Assembly: GCF_002090135.1 (NCBI RefSeq)
Contig: NZ_BBRL01000004.1
Span: 186,001 to 250,000 of the forward strand
DNA length: 64,000 bases
Direction of reading: 5' to 3'
Origin: Demequina sp. NBRC 110055
GTDB lineage: Bacteria; Actinomycetota; Actinomycetes; Actinomycetales; Demequinaceae
Part shown: piece after piece, positions 1 to 12,633 of the stretch
Layout: each line of letters begins with the position of its first letter
Position numbering within the stretch: position 1 is the first letter of the stretch
Made by a program: the position numbers and the translations under genes
The notes under the pieces: generated by a model
Database searches by the model: none
Told to the model about the DNA's origin: nothing
Seen by the model: only the letters and a program-made list of their open reading frames with translations

Positions 1-635
1 TGGAACGCCACGCCGGCGAGCTCGCCGTAGCGCGTGACCTGATCCACGACCTGCGGCGTGCAGCCCGCCATGAGGGCGCCGAACCGGGCCGAGGTCGCGA
101 TCAGCGACCCCGTCTTGTCGGCGAGCACCTGGATGTAGTGCGCGACGGCATCCTGGCCCTCGTCGGGGCCGACGGTCTCGTGCAGCTGGCCCAGGCACAG
201 GCGCTCGAACGTCGCCGCCTGGAGCCGGACGGCCTCCGGTCCCAGCCCTGCTACCACACGCGACGCCCGGGCGAACAGCAGGTCGCCGGTGAGGATCGCG
301 ACCGAGTTGCCCCACACCTCGTGCGCCGACGGGGCGCCGCGACGGGTGGGAGCGGAGTCCATGACGTCGTCGTGGTACAGCGTCGCAAGGTGCGTGAGCT
401 CGACCACGACCGCGGCCTCGACGACCTCGGGCCGGGCGCCGTCACCGAGCTGCGCGGCGAGCAGCGTGAGCATGGGACGCAGGCGCTTGCCGCCGGCATT
501 CACCAGGTGCTTCGACGTGGCATCGGCGAGCGAGTCTGACTGCGCGACGGCGTCGCGCAGGCGCTCCTCGACGAGCTCGAGGCGAGGCAGCAGCCTCTCC
601 TCGAGCTCGGCGTCACCGATCGGCAGCGAGGTCAT
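1..635 (-). CDS. Polyprenyl (heptaprenyl-type) diphosphate synthase, C-terminal part cut by the window edge
   Basis: Trans-isoprenyl diphosphate synthase that elongates a prenyl chain with isopentenyl diphosphate, most likely making the menaquinone side chain. About 211 residues are visible. GGKRLRP (residues 48-54) is the substrate-binding motif and HDDVMD (88-93) contains the first aspartate-rich motif that binds Mg and the allylic diphosphate. The second aspartate-rich motif lies beyond the window. The ATG at 635 starts 4 bases after the nuoN stop, so the gene is probably the last member of the nuo transcript. Its place after nuoN, together with menaquinone genes elsewhere in the window, supports a quinone role, but chain length cannot be read from this part. 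Confidence 0.88.
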   Translation of the reverse strand, partial: MTSLPIGDAELEERLLPRLELVEERLRDAVAQSDSLADATSKHLVNAGGKRLRPMLTLLAAQLGDGARPEVVEAAVVVELTHLATLYHDDVMDSAPTRRGAPSAHEVWGNSVAILTGDLLFARASRVVAGLGPEAVRLQAATFERLCLGQLHETVGPDEGQDAVAHYIQVLADKTGSLIATSARFGALMAGCTPQVVDQVTRYGELAGVAF

Positions 636-639
636 CGGA

Positions 640-2211
640 TCAGCCAGCGTTGACCAGCAGCACCGACGCGTCGGCGAACAGGTCGAGCACACCGGCGGGC
701 AGGATGCCGAGGATCAGGATGGCGACGGCGGTCACGTAGATGACCGTGCGCGTGAGGGCCGAGTCCTCGATAGCGATGACCTCCTCGGCACCCTCGGGGG
801 CGTCGGTGAAGAACATCAGCACGATGAGGCGCACATAGAAGAACGCAGCCACGGCCGAGGCCAGGACGGCAATCAGCACGAGGACCCAGGCGCCGCCAGC
901 GACGGCCGCAGAGAACGCCTCAAACTTTCCGATGAAGCCCGCGGTGAGCGGGATACCGGCGAAAGACAGGAGGAACAGCGCCATCGAGCCGGCGAGCAGG
1001 GGCGAACGCTTGCCCAGGCCAGCCCACTGGCCCAGGCGCACGGCCTCGGCACCCACGCCGCCGTCCTCGGCGCGCTCACGCACCTGCGAGACCACGGCGA
1101 AGGCACCGATGGTGCCCAGGCCGTAGGCGAGCAGGTAGAACGGCAGCGCGGTGAGCGCCTCGCCCTCGAGACCCGCGAAGGCCACCAGGATGAAGCCGGC
1201 GTGTGCGACGGCCGAGTAGGCGAGCATGCGCTTGATGTCGGTCTGGACGAGCGCGACCACGGTGCCGAGCACCATCGACGCGATCGCGACGGCCCAGATC
1301 AGCCACGACAGTTCCCACTCGAGCGGGGCGAACGCCACGAACATGACACGCACCAGCGCGGCGGTCGCGGCGGCCTTCGTCGCCGCACCCATGAACGCGG
1401 TGAGCGGGGTGGGCGCACCCTGGTAGGCGTCGGGCACCCAGGAGTGGAACGGCACGGCGCCGATCTTGAACATGAGGCCCACGACGACCATGACGGCGCC
1501 CGCGAGCAGGATGGGGTCGGCGTCCGCGATCATCGTCGCGCCGCGACCGATCATGTCGAGGTTCGTGACCGTGGTGGCGCCGTAGACCAGCGCCACACCG
1601 AAGATGAAGATCGCCGAGGAGAACGCGCCGAGCAGGAAGTACTTCAGCGCGGCCTCGTGCGACAGGAACCGACGTCGGCGCGACAGCGCCACCATGATGT
1701 ACAGCGGCAGCGAGAACACCTCAAGGGCAACGAACAGGAACACCAGGTCCGTCACGCACGTGAACAGCATCATGCCGCCCACCGCAAACAACGCGAGCGG
1801 GTAGACCTCGGTGACCGCGAGGCCCGCGCGGCGCGCGAGCTTCTCCTCGAGCGAACCGGGCGTGCTCGCACCCAACTCTGTAAACGCTCCGCCGCCGTCA
1901 CGCGAGGCGAACAGCAGCATGGCGAGGATGCCAAAGACCAGGAGGATGGACATCCAGGCGAGCGCCTGGCGGTCCACGGTCAGCATGCCCGCCATCGCGA
2001 CGGTGCCGGCGCCCTCGAGGGTCGCCCACTGGGCGATGACCACGCCGAGCGCGGCCGCAAGGGCCACGACCGCGAGGCCCAGCTGGACCGTGCGGCGGGT
2101 GGCGGGCGACTTCACGAACGCCTCGATGAGGATGCCCACCGCGGCGGCGCCGAGCACGATGATGATGGGCGTCAGCGCCGCCCAGTCGATCGTGGGGGTC
2201 ACGAAGTTCAC
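640..2211 (-). CDS. nuoN: NADH-quinone oxidoreductase subunit N
   Basis: Antiporter-like membrane subunit of respiratory complex I, one of the three proton-pumping subunits. It has 523 residues that are nearly all hydrophobic, compatible with about 14 transmembrane helices. The family signature around PFHSWVPDAYQGAP in the middle of the protein marks the conserved discontinuous helix and loop. The start overlaps the nuoM stop by 4 bp, indicating translational coupling. It is the distal nuo gene and is followed by the polyprenyl synthase gene. A hydrophilic insert near the middle (after residue 370, RERAEDGG region) separates two hydrophobic halves. Identification is firm from sequence and operon position. 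Confidence 0.97.
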   Translation of the reverse strand: MNFVTPTIDWAALTPIIIVLGAAAVGILIEAFVKSPATRRTVQLGLAVVALAAALGVVIAQWATLEGAGTVAMAGMLTVDRQALAWMSILLVFGILAMLLFASRDGGGAFTELGASTPGSLEEKLARRAGLAVTEVYPLALFAVGGMMLFTCVTDLVFLFVALEVFSLPLYIMVALSRRRRFLSHEAALKYFLLGAFSSAIFIFGVALVYGATTVTNLDMIGRGATMIADADPILLAGAVMVVVGLMFKIGAVPFHSWVPDAYQGAPTPLTAFMGAATKAAATAALVRVMFVAFAPLEWELSWLIWAVAIASMVLGTVVALVQTDIKRMLAYSAVAHAGFILVAFAGLEGEALTALPFYLLAYGLGTIGAFAVVSQVRERAEDGGVGAEAVRLGQWAGLGKRSPLLAGSMALFLLSFAGIPLTAGFIGKFEAFSAAVAGGAWVLVLIAVLASAVAAFFYVRLIVLMFFTDAPEGAEEVIAIEDSALTRTVIYVTAVAILILGILPAGVLDLFADASVLLVNAG

Positions 2212-3707
2212 GCGTCGGCCTCCTCGAGGGTGACGTGCGCGACGACGTCAGCAGACGGCTCGCGCAGATAGTCGATCGCGATGCCCGGCACGAAGCCCAG
2301 CAGCAGCATGAGGCCCACCAGGGGCCATGCCACGAGCTTCTCGCGCAGGCTGAGGTCGCGGGTCGTCGCCGGGGTCTCGGCAGGAACGCCGCCGGTGAAG
2401 ACCTTCTTGTAGGTCAGCAGGATGTACAGCGCGGCCAGCACCACCGAGACCGCGGAGATGATGACGGCGACGGAGGCGACCGGGTAGGCGCCCACGAGGA
2501 CCATAATCTCCGAGACGAACGGCGACAGGCCGGGCAGCGACAGGGCCGACAGGCCCACCACGAGGAACGTGCCGGCGAACACCGGGACGATGCGCTGGAG
2601 ACCGCCGTACGCGTCGACGTCTGCGGTGCCCGTGCGGGAGATCAGGAAGCCCACCAGCAGGAACAACGCGCCGGTCGACAGTCCGTGGTTGAACATGTAC
2701 AGCGCCGCGCCCTCGACCGAGGTGGCCTGGAACGCGAAGATGCCGAGGACCATGATGCCGAAGTGGCTTACCGACGTGAATGCGACCAGGCGGAGCATGT
2801 CCTTCTGGCCGATCGCCAGGAGGGCGCCGTAGATCACCGAGATCACGGCGAGCACGATGATCGCCGGGGCGGCCCACTGGGCGGCCTCGGGGAACAGCGC
2901 TAGGCACAGCGTGATCATGCCGAACGTGCCGATCTTGTCGAGCACGGCGACCAGCAGCGCGGTGGTGCCCGCGCGGGCCTCCTCCGCGACCGTCGGAAGC
3001 CACGTGTGCACGGGCACCATCGGCGCCTTGATCGCGAACGCCAGGAAGAACGCCACGAACATCAGGCGCTCCTGGGCCGTGGTGAGGTCGAGCGTGCCGG
3101 TCAGGTTGTCCGTCAGGAACGCCTGCTCCCCGCCGGGACCGGCGAAGTACAGCGCGACCACGGCGACGAGCATGATCAATCCGCCGACCAGCGAGTACAG
3201 CAGGAACTTCACCGCGGCGTAGCGACGCTGGGCGCCGCCGAACGACCCGATGAGGAAGTACATCGGGATCAGCATTGCCTCGAACAGCACGTAGAAGAGG
3301 AAGACGTCGCGGGCGGCGAAGATGCCGACCATGAACGCCTGGCTCAGCAAGATCAGTGCGAGGTAGTGGCGGCGACGCGCGGGGATCTTGTCCTCACGCC
3401 ATGCCGCGAGGATCGCGAGCGGCACCAGGATCACGGACAGGGCCACCATCAGGAGGCCGATGCCGTTGACCCCGAGCGCCCAGCTCGCGCCGATCTGGGG
3501 GATCCAGGCATAGGTCTCGGAGAACTGGAAGGCGCCGGCGTCACCCTTGTCGAACTGCAGCGCCATGATGACGAACAGCACAGCCTCGACGACGGTGATA
3601 CCGAGCGCGATCTCGCGCACACGCGTCAGCGCCGACGACGGCAGCGCCCACAGCAGGGCGGCACCGATCGCGGGAAGCGCGACGAGAACGGTCAGGAATG
3701 GGAACAC
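2208..3707 (-). CDS. nuoM: NADH-quinone oxidoreductase subunit M
   Basis: Second antiporter-like proton-pumping subunit of complex I. It has 499 residues and many transmembrane helices. The conserved MVPVHTWLP motif and the following lysine-containing stretch (VLDKIGTFGM) are the family core. The gene lies 3 bases after nuoL and overlaps nuoN by 4 bp, in the usual L-M-N order. The last 40 residues form a short charged cytoplasmic tail (EETPATTRD region is an internal loop, ending in LEEADA). Nothing suggests damage or a frameshift. Confidence 0.97.
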   Translation of the reverse strand: MFPFLTVLVALPAIGAALLWALPSSALTRVREIALGITVVEAVLFVIMALQFDKGDAGAFQFSETYAWIPQIGASWALGVNGIGLLMVALSVILVPLAILAAWREDKIPARRRHYLALILLSQAFMVGIFAARDVFLFYVLFEAMLIPMYFLIGSFGGAQRRYAAVKFLLYSLVGGLIMLVAVVALYFAGPGGEQAFLTDNLTGTLDLTTAQERLMFVAFFLAFAIKAPMVPVHTWLPTVAEEARAGTTALLVAVLDKIGTFGMITLCLALFPEAAQWAAPAIIVLAVISVIYGALLAIGQKDMLRLVAFTSVSHFGIMVLGIFAFQATSVEGAALYMFNHGLSTGALFLLVGFLISRTGTADVDAYGGLQRIVPVFAGTFLVVGLSALSLPGLSPFVSEIMVLVGAYPVASVAVIISAVSVVLAALYILLTYKKVFTGGVPAETPATTRDLSLREKLVAWPLVGLMLLLGFVPGIAIDYLREPSADVVAHVTLEEADA

Positions 3708-3710
3708 GGT

Positions 3711-5591
<1,881 letters not shown>

Positions 5592-5598
5592 TGGTTGC

Positions 5599-5898
5599 TT
5601 ATCCCTTCAGCTCTGCCGGCTCGTCGAGCGAGATGGACTGGCGGGCACGGAAGACCGCGATGATGATCGCGAGACCCACCACCACCTCAGCGGCGGCGAC
5701 GACCATGACGAAGAAGGCCATGATCTGACCGTTCAGCTCGCCGTGGATCCGGGAGAACGCCACGAGCGCGAGGTTCGCGGCGTTGAGCATGAGCTCGACG
5801 CCCATGAACGCCACGATCGCGTTGCGACGGAGGAGTACGGCGGCCGAGCCGATCGAGAACAGGATGGCCGCCAGGATGACGTAGTTCATGGGGTTCAT
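5599..5898 (-). CDS. nuoK: NADH-quinone oxidoreductase subunit K
   Basis: Small membrane subunit of complex I with 99 residues and three predicted transmembrane helices. The buried glutamate in [13 protein letters not shown] is the conserved residue of the proton-transfer path through NuoK. Length and sequence match the family. The start overlaps the nuoJ stop by 4 bp, so the pair is probably translationally coupled, as in other nuo operons. Confidence 0.96.
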   Translation of the reverse strand: MNPMNYVILAAILFSIGSAAVLLRRNAIVAFMGVELMLNAANLALVAFSRIHGELNGQIMAFFVMVVAAAEVVVGLAIIIAVFRARQSISLDEPAELKG

Positions 5899-6701
5899 CG
5901 GGACTCCCCCTTGCCCTGGCGCGGGTTGCGGTCGTGCGAGTCGCGCGGCGGCGCGTCGGAGGGCTGTGCGTCGTGGTCGGGGTTGTCGGCATCCGCGAGC
6001 TGGTGGCGGAACTCGGCACCCTCCTGCGTCTGGTGACGGATCTCGAGCACACGCGAGACGGAGTCCTCGATGGGCTTGCCCTCGGGGTCCAGCGCGGGCA
6101 CGTCGAGCGCGTTGTGGCGCGCGTACACACCGGGCATCGGCTTGTTGACGGGGTCGGCGCCGGCCAGTATGCGGGCCTCGGCGAGCTCGACCTGCGAGTG
6201 CTTAGGTACCAAGCGCGGTACGTGCGTGAGGATCAGCGCACCGACGGCGGCCGTGATCAGCAGCGCGGCGAGGACCTCGATCACGAGCACGTAGTCGGAG
6301 AACAGCACCAGGGCGATCTCCTCGGGGTTGCCGTCCGTGAACTCGTCGGGCGAGTACAGGGTGACGCGGCCGATGACCGAGATCAGCAGCAGCGCGATGC
6401 CGCCGGCGCCGGCGAGGGCGATCCAGCGCTGGCCCTTGATGGTCTCCTTGAGCGACTCGCGCTGATCGACACCGACGAGCATGAGAACGAACAGGAACAG
6501 CATCATGACGGCGCCGGTGTAGACGACGATCTGGACGACGCCGAGGAACGGCGCGCCCAGGCCGACGTACGCGGCGGCCAGGCCGCACATCACCGTGACG
6601 ATGCTCATCGCGATGTGTGCGCCCTTGCGGGCGAACAGCAACGACAGCGATCCGGTCACCGTGATGATGGCGACGATCCAGAAGAGGGCTTCATTCACCA
6701 T
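5895..6701 (-). CDS. nuoJ: NADH-quinone oxidoreductase subunit J, with long hydrophilic tail
   Basis: Membrane subunit of complex I that contributes to the path between the quinone site and the pumps. The first 170 residues hold about five transmembrane helices (segments starting [12 protein letters not shown] and [17 protein letters not shown]). The protein is 268 residues, longer than the roughly 170-200 usual for many bacteria. The last 100 residues are hydrophilic and end in a run of Asp, His, Arg and Ser ([20 protein letters not shown]). The tail should be cytoplasmic and is probably not catalytic. The gene overlaps nuoK by 4 bp and follows nuoI after 2 bases. Confidence 0.94.
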   Translation of the reverse strand: MVNEALFWIVAIITVTGSLSLLFARKGAHIAMSIVTVMCGLAAAYVGLGAPFLGVVQIVVYTGAVMMLFLFVLMLVGVDQRESLKETIKGQRWIALAGAGGIALLLISVIGRVTLYSPDEFTDGNPEEIALVLFSDYVLVIEVLAALLITAAVGALILTHVPRLVPKHSQVELAEARILAGADPVNKPMPGVYARHNALDVPALDPEGKPIEDSVSRVLEIRHQTQEGAEFRHQLADADNPDHDAQPSDAPPRDSHDRNPRQGKGESR

Positions 6702-6703
6702 GA

Positions 6704-7486
6704 CTACATCCCACTCCCGAGGCCGCCCTTGACGCCCTGCATTGCGGTCTGGTGACGCGCCACGTTCGCGCTCGCATCCGAGTGCTCACCGCGACGGTGC
6801 TCGGGGTTCTCCTCACGCATGCCGCGGTTCTCGGGCAGCGTGGGGTCCTCGGGACGGTTCTCGCGCACCCACTCGGTCTGCTCCTCGACGACCTTCAGCA
6901 CGTCGCCGCGGTAGTAGTCGTCGTCGACAGTGCCCGGCACCATCGGGTGCGGCGCGGCGAGCATCGCTTCACCCATGGGGGCCAGCAGGTCCTGCTTCTC
7001 GTAGATGAGACCCTCGCGGGTGGGGCCCGCGAGCTCGTACTCGTTGGTCATCGTGAGCGCACGCGTGGGGCACGCCTCGATGCACAAGCCGCAGAAGATG
7101 CAGCGCAGGTAGTTGATCTGGTAGACGCGGCCGTAGCGTTCACCGGGCGAGTACTGCTCGTCCGGGGTGTTCGAGTCGGCCTCGACGTAGATCGCGTCCG
7201 CGGGGCACGCCCACGCGCACAGCTCGCAGCCGATGCACTTCTCGAGACCGTCGGCATAGCGGTTGAGCTGGTGCCGGCCGTGGTAGCGCGGCATGGGCGC
7301 GACCTTCTTCTCCGGGTACTGCTCGGTGACGGTCGGCTTGAAGAAGTTGCGCATGGTGACGCCGAACCCGGCGACGGGCGCGAAGATCTTGCCGACGGGG
7401 CCGGCCTGGGGCAGGTTCGACTCGAACGGCTTGGCTTGGCCGTCGCGTTCGCGATTGACCTTCCAGACGTCGTCTGACTCAGTCAT
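6704..7486 (-). CDS. nuoI: NADH-quinone oxidoreductase subunit I (two [4Fe-4S] clusters)
   Basis: Peripheral-arm subunit of complex I that passes electrons to NuoB through two [4Fe-4S] clusters (N6a and N6b in other systems). The two ferredoxin motifs are [12 protein letters not shown] and [12 protein letters not shown]. The protein has 260 residues. Beyond about residue 200 it carries a charged C-terminal extension that bacterial homologues such as the E. coli protein lack. The start overlaps the nuoH stop region by 8 bp (7479-7486), suggesting coupling. Confidence 0.96.
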   Translation of the reverse strand: MTESDDVWKVNRERDGQAKPFESNLPQAGPVGKIFAPVAGFGVTMRNFFKPTVTEQYPEKKVAPMPRYHGRHQLNRYADGLEKCIGCELCAWACPADAIYVEADSNTPDEQYSPGERYGRVYQINYLRCIFCGLCIEACPTRALTMTNEYELAGPTREGLIYEKQDLLAPMGEAMLAAPHPMVPGTVDDDYYRGDVLKVVEEQTEWVRENRPEDPTLPENRGMREENPEHRRGEHSDASANVARHQTAMQGVKGGLGSGM

Positions 7487-8834
7487 CGGCGCCTCCTTCC
7501 GGGGTACGGGTGGCGCTCGCCTCGACGGTGCGACCCGAGCGCGGCGAGGGGGGCAGGGTCTGGTGCGGCAGCGGCGGCACCGGGTAGCCGCCGGCGAACG
7601 CGTCGAGCACCTCGGGCTCGGGCTCTACAGCGGCGGCCTCCTTGGCTGCCTTGGTCTCCTTGGAATCGGAGATGAAGCTGATGACGGAGATCGTCAGCAG
7701 GATGCCGACCAGTCCGGCGACGGCGTCGTAGACGTTGAGGTCACGGCCCCACGAATCGAACGCCTGGCGGCCGACCGAGAAGAACACGACCCACGCGAGG
7801 CCCACGGGGATGAGGACCTTCCAGCCGAAGCGCATGAACTGGTCGTAGCGGAAGCGCAGCAGCGAACCACGGATCCACACGAACACGAACATCAGCAGCC
7901 AGATCTTCACGATCAGCCAGATGGGCGGGAAGATGCCGGAGTTGAGGAACTCGGCGCCGGCCCACGAGGCGGGCCACGGCGCGTGCCAGCCACCCAGGAA
8001 CAGGGTGGCGGCCACGGCGGAGACGTTGACCATGTTCATGTACTCCGCGAGGAAGTACCAGGCGAACTTCATCGACGAGTACTCGGTCATGAAGCCGGCG
8101 ACCAGCTCGCCCTCGGCCTCGGGCAGGTCGAAGGGGAGGCGGTTGGTCTCGCCGACCATCGAGATGACGTAGAGCACGAAGGCGGGGAACAGCGGCCAGG
8201 CCCACCAGCGGTCGGCCTGGGATTCCACGATGCCGGACGTCGACATGGTGCCGGACAGCAGGAACACGGTCACGAGCGACAGACCCATGGCGAGCTCGTA
8301 GGAGATCACCTGAGCGGTCGAGCGGACCGCACCCATGAGGGGGTAGACCGAGCCGGAGGCCCAGCCACCGAGGACGATGCCGTACACACCGAGGGCCGCG
8401 CACGCGAGAATGAACAGAATCGCGACGGGGAAGTCGGTCAGCTGCAGCGGCGTGTAGATGTCGGTGCCGGGGATGTGCGTGGTGGGACCGAACGGGATGA
8501 CCGCGAAGATGAGGAACGCGCAGAACACCGAGATCGCCGGGGCGACGATGTAGAGCACCTTGTCCGCCGCGCGGACGGTGATGTCTTCCTTGGTCAGCAG
8601 CTTGGTGGCATCAGCCACCGACTGGAGCAATCCCAGCGGGCCCAGGCGGTTGGGGCCGGGGCGGCGCTGCAGGCGGCCGATCACGCGGCGCTCGAACCAC
8701 ACCGCGAACAGCACGCTGGTGAGCAAGAACACCAGGATGATGACGGCCTTGACGATGACCAACCAGATGGGGTCATTCGCCAGGGCCTCGGCGTTCGTCA
8801 GGTCCGCCGGGTCGACAGTCTCGAACGGGATCAC
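7479..8834 (-). CDS. nuoH: NADH-quinone oxidoreductase subunit H
   Basis: Membrane subunit of complex I that forms much of the quinone-binding pocket at the junction of the two arms. I place the start at the GTG at 8834 ([12 protein letters not shown]), because it overlaps the nuoG stop as GTGA; the open frame continues upstream only inside nuoG. That gives 451 residues. Conserved parts include the [20 protein letters not shown] motif near the N-terminus and [14 protein letters not shown] in the centre. The last 60-70 residues are a low-complexity acidic and proline-rich extension. It is probably cytoplasmic and unusual for the core family, though such tails occur in actinobacteria. Confidence 0.95.
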   Translation of the reverse strand: MIPFETVDPADLTNAEALANDPIWLVIVKAVIILVFLLTSVLFAVWFERRVIGRLQRRPGPNRLGPLGLLQSVADATKLLTKEDITVRAADKVLYIVAPAISVFCAFLIFAVIPFGPTTHIPGTDIYTPLQLTDFPVAILFILACAALGVYGIVLGGWASGSVYPLMGAVRSTAQVISYELAMGLSLVTVFLLSGTMSTSGIVESQADRWWAWPLFPAFVLYVISMVGETNRLPFDLPEAEGELVAGFMTEYSSMKFAWYFLAEYMNMVNVSAVAATLFLGGWHAPWPASWAGAEFLNSGIFPPIWLIVKIWLLMFVFVWIRGSLLRFRYDQFMRFGWKVLIPVGLAWVVFFSVGRQAFDSWGRDLNVYDAVAGLVGILLTISVISFISDSKETKAAKEAAAVEPEPEVLDAFAGGYPVPPLPHQTLPPSPRSGRTVEASATRTPEGGADD

Positions 8835-11317
8835 GCCACTCCCCCCTTCACGGTGACGAGTGCGCCCGGCTCCACGCCGAGCTCCTGTGCCACCCACGAA
8901 CCGGGCGACTTGGTCGGGACCCACACCACGCCATCGGCCATGCCGTCGGTCACGACGACCGGCACTTCAATGGCGCCGTAGGCCGAGGCCACGGTGACGA
9001 CGCCGTCGGTGATGCCGGCGGCGGCAGCGGTGGCAGGGGCGATGCGGGCGACGGCCGTGCGGCCGGTGCCGGCGAGGTAGGGCTCGCCCTCCTGGAGCGA
9101 TCCCGAGTCCACCAGCTGGTGCCACGACGCGAGGACGAGCGAGGCGCCTGCCTTCGCGTCGACCTTGGCCGCGTCCACCTTGGGGGCGTCGGGACGCTCA
9201 CCCTTGGCGGCGGTGCCGAGCGCGGCGATCTGCGCGTAGACGTCCGCGACGGAGCCGGTGCGCAGGTCGGTGCCGAGCTCGCGGGCGAGCAGGTCGAGCA
9301 CGCGGTGGTCGCCCATCGCGTCGGTCGGGATCGCGGTGGCGAAGCCACGCAGACGACCCTCCCAGTTCACAAAGGTGCCGGCCTTCTCGGACGGAGGAGC
9401 CACGGGCAGGACCACGTCGGCGTACTCGGCGACCTCGCCGCGGCGCACCTCGAGCGACAGCACGAAAGGCGTCCGCTCGAGGGCCTCGGCGAACGGACCG
9501 GTCACGTCGGACGGCGTCACGCCGCCCACGACGAGCGCGCCAACCTTGCCTGCCGCGGCATCGGCCACGATCGCGGCCGCGTCGCGCCCAGGTGAGCTGG
9601 GGACGGAGCCACCCCACGCATCGGCCACCGTCTGGACGGCCGATGCGCTCGTGACGCTACGTCCGCCGGGCAGCAGGCCGGGCAGAGCCCCGGCCTCGAG
9701 CGCTGCGCGCTCGCCCGCACGGCGGGGGATCCACGCGAGCTTGGCGCCGGTGCGCTTGGCCAAAGCCAGCGCCTGGGTGAGCGCGCCGGGCGAGCCGGCG
9801 AGGCGCTCGCCCACGACGATGACGGCGCCCTCGGCCTTGAGTGCCTCGGATGCGTCGGTCGAACCCTTCACGGCGGCCAGCGCCTTGCCCTCGCCACCGG
9901 GGGCGGTGGGGATCAGGGTCGCGGAGAGCTTCTCGGCGCCGCGCGTGAGGAACGGAGCGATGGTGAAGACCTGCTGGCGACCGAGCGACTTGCGCAGGCG
10001 CAGGAACACCACGCCGCCCTCGTCCTCGGGCTCGAATCCGGCCAGAAGCACGGCGGGGGCCTTCTCGAGCTCGGCGAAGGTCACGCCGAGGCCGGTGCCG
10101 GCGACGGTCGCACCGAGGAACGCCTGCTCCTCGTCGGACGCGATGCGGGTGCGCGCGTCGATGTCGTTGGTGCCGAGCGCGAGGCGGGCGAACTTCGAGT
10201 ACGCGTAGGCGTCCTCGAGGGTCACGCGCGCTCCGGGCAGCACCGCGGCGCCCAGGGCCTCATCGCCGGTGGTGGCGGCCTTGAGCCCTGCGGCTGCGGC
10301 CGCGAGAGCATCGGGCCACGACGCCTCGTGCAGCTCGCCGTCCTCGCCGCGCACCAGCGGGCGGGTGATGCGGTCGGCAAGGTTCTGCCACGCGAACGCG
10401 AAGCGGTCCTTGTCGGTGATCCAGTCCTCGTTGACGACCATGTCCTGGTCGGCCAGGCGGCGCAGGATCTTGCCGCGGCGGTGGTCCACACGGATGGCCG
10501 AGCCCGACGAGTCGTGCTCGGAGATGCTCGGTGACGACACGAGGTCGAACGGACGCGAGCGGAAGCGGTAGGCGGCGGACGTCAGCGCGCCCACGGGGCA
10601 GATCTGGACGGTGTTGCCCGAGTAGTACGACGAGAAGGCCTTGCCGGACTCGTCCTCTGCGGCGACGCCGATGGGCTCGTAGCCATCGAAGTTCAGGACG
10701 TCCTCGTTGAACGTACCGATCTGCTGCATCGCGCCGCGGTTCTGCAGGTCGATGAACGCGTCGCCGGCGATCTCCTTGGAGAAGCGGGTGCAGCGCTGGC
10801 ACAGCACGCAGCGTTCGCGGTCGAGGAGGATCTCGGAGCTGAGCGCCAACGGCTTCTCGAAGACGCGCTTGACGTCGATGAAGCGCGACTCGGTGCGGCC
10901 GTTGCTCATCGCCTGGTTCTGCAGGGGGCACTCGCCGCCCTTGTCGCAGATGGGGCAGTCCAGCGGGTGGTTGATGAGCAGCAGCTCCATCACACCCTTC
11001 TGGGCCTTGTCGGCGGCCTCGGAAGTGTGCTGGGTGTTGACCACCATGCCCTCCATGACCGTCATGGTGCACGAGGCCTGGGGCTTGGGGAACGGGCGGA
11101 CGTTGCCCTCGCGGTCGGGGGCGGCGACGTCCACGAGACACTGGCGGCACGCGCCGGCGGGCTTGAGCGCCGGGTGGTCGCAGAAGCGCGGGATGTCGAT
11201 GCCGACCTCTTCGGCCGCACGGATGATGAGCGTGCCCTTGGGAACGGTCACCTCCGTGCCGTCGATCGTCAGCGAGACGGTCTCGACGGCCGCGGCCTTC
11301 TCGGGGGTGGCGGTCAT
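8831..11317 (-). CDS. nuoG: NADH-quinone oxidoreductase subunit G
   Basis: Large peripheral-arm subunit of complex I, 828 residues from the ATG at 11317, which overlaps the nuoF stop by 4 bp. The N-terminal ferredoxin domain carries a [2Fe-2S] motif ([16 protein letters not shown]). It is followed by [24 protein letters not shown] and CPVGAL cysteines for further iron-sulfur clusters. The rest is a molybdopterin-oxidoreductase-like domain that has lost a cofactor role in complex I. A longer open frame extends upstream of 11317 but lies within nuoF and is rejected. The region after residue 340 is Ala-rich and less conserved, typical of actinobacterial NuoG. Confidence 0.95.
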   Translation of the reverse strand: MTATPEKAAAVETVSLTIDGTEVTVPKGTLIIRAAEEVGIDIPRFCDHPALKPAGACRQCLVDVAAPDREGNVRPFPKPQASCTMTVMEGMVVNTQHTSEAADKAQKGVMELLLINHPLDCPICDKGGECPLQNQAMSNGRTESRFIDVKRVFEKPLALSSEILLDRERCVLCQRCTRFSKEIAGDAFIDLQNRGAMQQIGTFNEDVLNFDGYEPIGVAAEDESGKAFSSYYSGNTVQICPVGALTSAAYRFRSRPFDLVSSPSISEHDSSGSAIRVDHRRGKILRRLADQDMVVNEDWITDKDRFAFAWQNLADRITRPLVRGEDGELHEASWPDALAAAAAGLKAATTGDEALGAAVLPGARVTLEDAYAYSKFARLALGTNDIDARTRIASDEEQAFLGATVAGTGLGVTFAELEKAPAVLLAGFEPEDEGGVVFLRLRKSLGRQQVFTIAPFLTRGAEKLSATLIPTAPGGEGKALAAVKGSTDASEALKAEGAVIVVGERLAGSPGALTQALALAKRTGAKLAWIPRRAGERAALEAGALPGLLPGGRSVTSASAVQTVADAWGGSVPSSPGRDAAAIVADAAAGKVGALVVGGVTPSDVTGPFAEALERTPFVLSLEVRRGEVAEYADVVLPVAPPSEKAGTFVNWEGRLRGFATAIPTDAMGDHRVLDLLARELGTDLRTGSVADVYAQIAALGTAAKGERPDAPKVDAAKVDAKAGASLVLASWHQLVDSGSLQEGEPYLAGTGRTAVARIAPATAAAAGITDGVVTVASAYGAIEVPVVVTDGMADGVVWVPTKSPGSWVAQELGVEPGALVTVKGGVA

Positions 11318-12633
11318 GCGTGGGCCTCCTCGATGGCCTTCGGCTCGTACGCGAACAGCGCGGACGCGGCGTGGTCGAACGGGCAGCCGCCCTCGACGTG
11401 TGCGTCGAACTCCTCGCGGAAGTACTTGATGGCCGACGAGATCGAGCTCGTCGCGCCGTCGCCCAGCGCGCAGAACGAGCGACCCAGGATCGAGTCGCAC
11501 GTGTCGAGCAGCTGCTGGATGTCGGCCTCGGTGCCGCGACCGGCCTCGAGGCGCTTCAGGATCTGTGTGAGCCAGTAGGTGCCCTCGCGGCACGGCGTGC
11601 ACTTGCCGCACGACTCGTGCTTGTAGAACTCCGTCCAGCGGGTCACGGCGCGCACCACGCAGGTGGTCTCGTCAAAGATCTGCAGGGCGCGCGTGCCGAG
11701 CATCGAGCCGGCGGCGCCGACGGACTCGTAGTCCAGCGGGGTGTCGAGGTGCTCATCGGTGAAGATGGGCGTCGACGATCCGCCGGGGGTCCAGAACTTC
11801 AGCTTCTTGCCGCCGCGCATGCCGCCGGCCATCTCGAGCAGCTCGCGCAGGGTGATGCCCAGCGGCGCCTCGTATTGGCCCGGACGCTCCACGTGGCCGG
11901 ACAGCGAGAACAGGCCCATGCCCTTCGAGCGCTCGGTACCCATCGACGTAAACCACTCCACGCCGCGCTCGACGATCGCCGGCACGGAGGAGACGGACTC
12001 GACGTTGTTCACGACCGTGGGGCGGGCATAGAGGCCCGCGACCGCCGGGAACGGGGGCTTCAGGCGCGGCTGGCCGCGGCGGCCCTCGAGCGAGTCGAGC
12101 AGCGCGGTCTCCTCGCCACAGATGTAGGCGCCGGCACCCGCATGCACGGTGACGTCGAGGTCGAAGCCGCTGCCGTGGATGTCCTTGCCCAGGTGGCCGG
12201 CCTCGTAGGCCTCGCGCACGGCCTGCAGCAGGCGGCGGTACACGTGAGTGACCTCGCCGCGCAGGTAGATGAAGGCGTGGTTGCAGCCGATGGCGAAGGA
12301 CGTGATCGCGACGCCCTCGATGAGGTTGTGCGGTGCGGACAACATGAACGGGATGTCCTTGCACGTGCCCGGCTCCGACTCGTCGGCGTTCACCACGAGG
12401 TAGCGGGGGCCGCCGTCGTCCGGAGGCAGGAAGCCCCACTTCATGCCGGTGGGGAAGCCTGCGCCGCCGCGGCCGCGCAGGCCGGAGTCCTTGACGGCCT
12501 GGATGAGGTCGCCGGGCGCCATGCCAAGCGCCTTCTTCAGCGCACCGTAGCCGCCGTGGTCCGTGTAGGTGTCGAGCGTCCAGGACTCCTTGGCGTCCCA
12601 GGTCGCCGACAGCACCGGTGTGAGGTCGGTCAT
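11314..12633 (-). CDS. nuoF: NADH-quinone oxidoreductase subunit F (NADH- and FMN-binding)
   Basis: Entry subunit of complex I that oxidises NADH through FMN and hands electrons to a [4Fe-4S] cluster. The 439-residue protein shows GLRGRGGAGFPTGMKWGF, the NADH/FMN-binding glycine-rich segment, NADESEPGTCKD, and the cluster motif SCGKCTPCREGTYW near residue 345. A final conserved cysteine lies in RSFCALGDGA. It overlaps nuoE and nuoG by 4 bp on each side, so E-F-G form a coupled block as in the NADH dehydrogenase module elsewhere. Confidence 0.97.
   Translation of the reverse strand: MTDLTPVLSATWDAKESWTLDTYTDHGGYGALKKALGMAPGDLIQAVKDSGLRGRGGAGFPTGMKWGFLPPDDGGPRYLVVNADESEPGTCKDIPFMLSAPHNLIEGVAITSFAIGCNHAFIYLRGEVTHVYRRLLQAVREAYEAGHLGKDIHGSGFDLDVTVHAGAGAYICGEETALLDSLEGRRGQPRLKPPFPAVAGLYARPTVVNNVESVSSVPAIVERGVEWFTSMGTERSKGMGLFSLSGHVERPGQYEAPLGITLRELLEMAGGMRGGKKLKFWTPGGSSTPIFTDEHLDTPLDYESVGAAGSMLGTRALQIFDETTCVVRAVTRWTEFYKHESCGKCTPCREGTYWLTQILKRLEAGRGTEADIQQLLDTCDSILGRSFCALGDGATSSISSAIKYFREEFDAHVEGGCPFDHAASALFAYEPKAIEEAHA

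Noticed and set aside
289..2271. 660-residue open frame on the plus strand opposite nuoN
   Set aside because: It is antisense to a clear nuoN and has the Arg/Gly/His/Asp-rich composition of GC-rich shadow frames.
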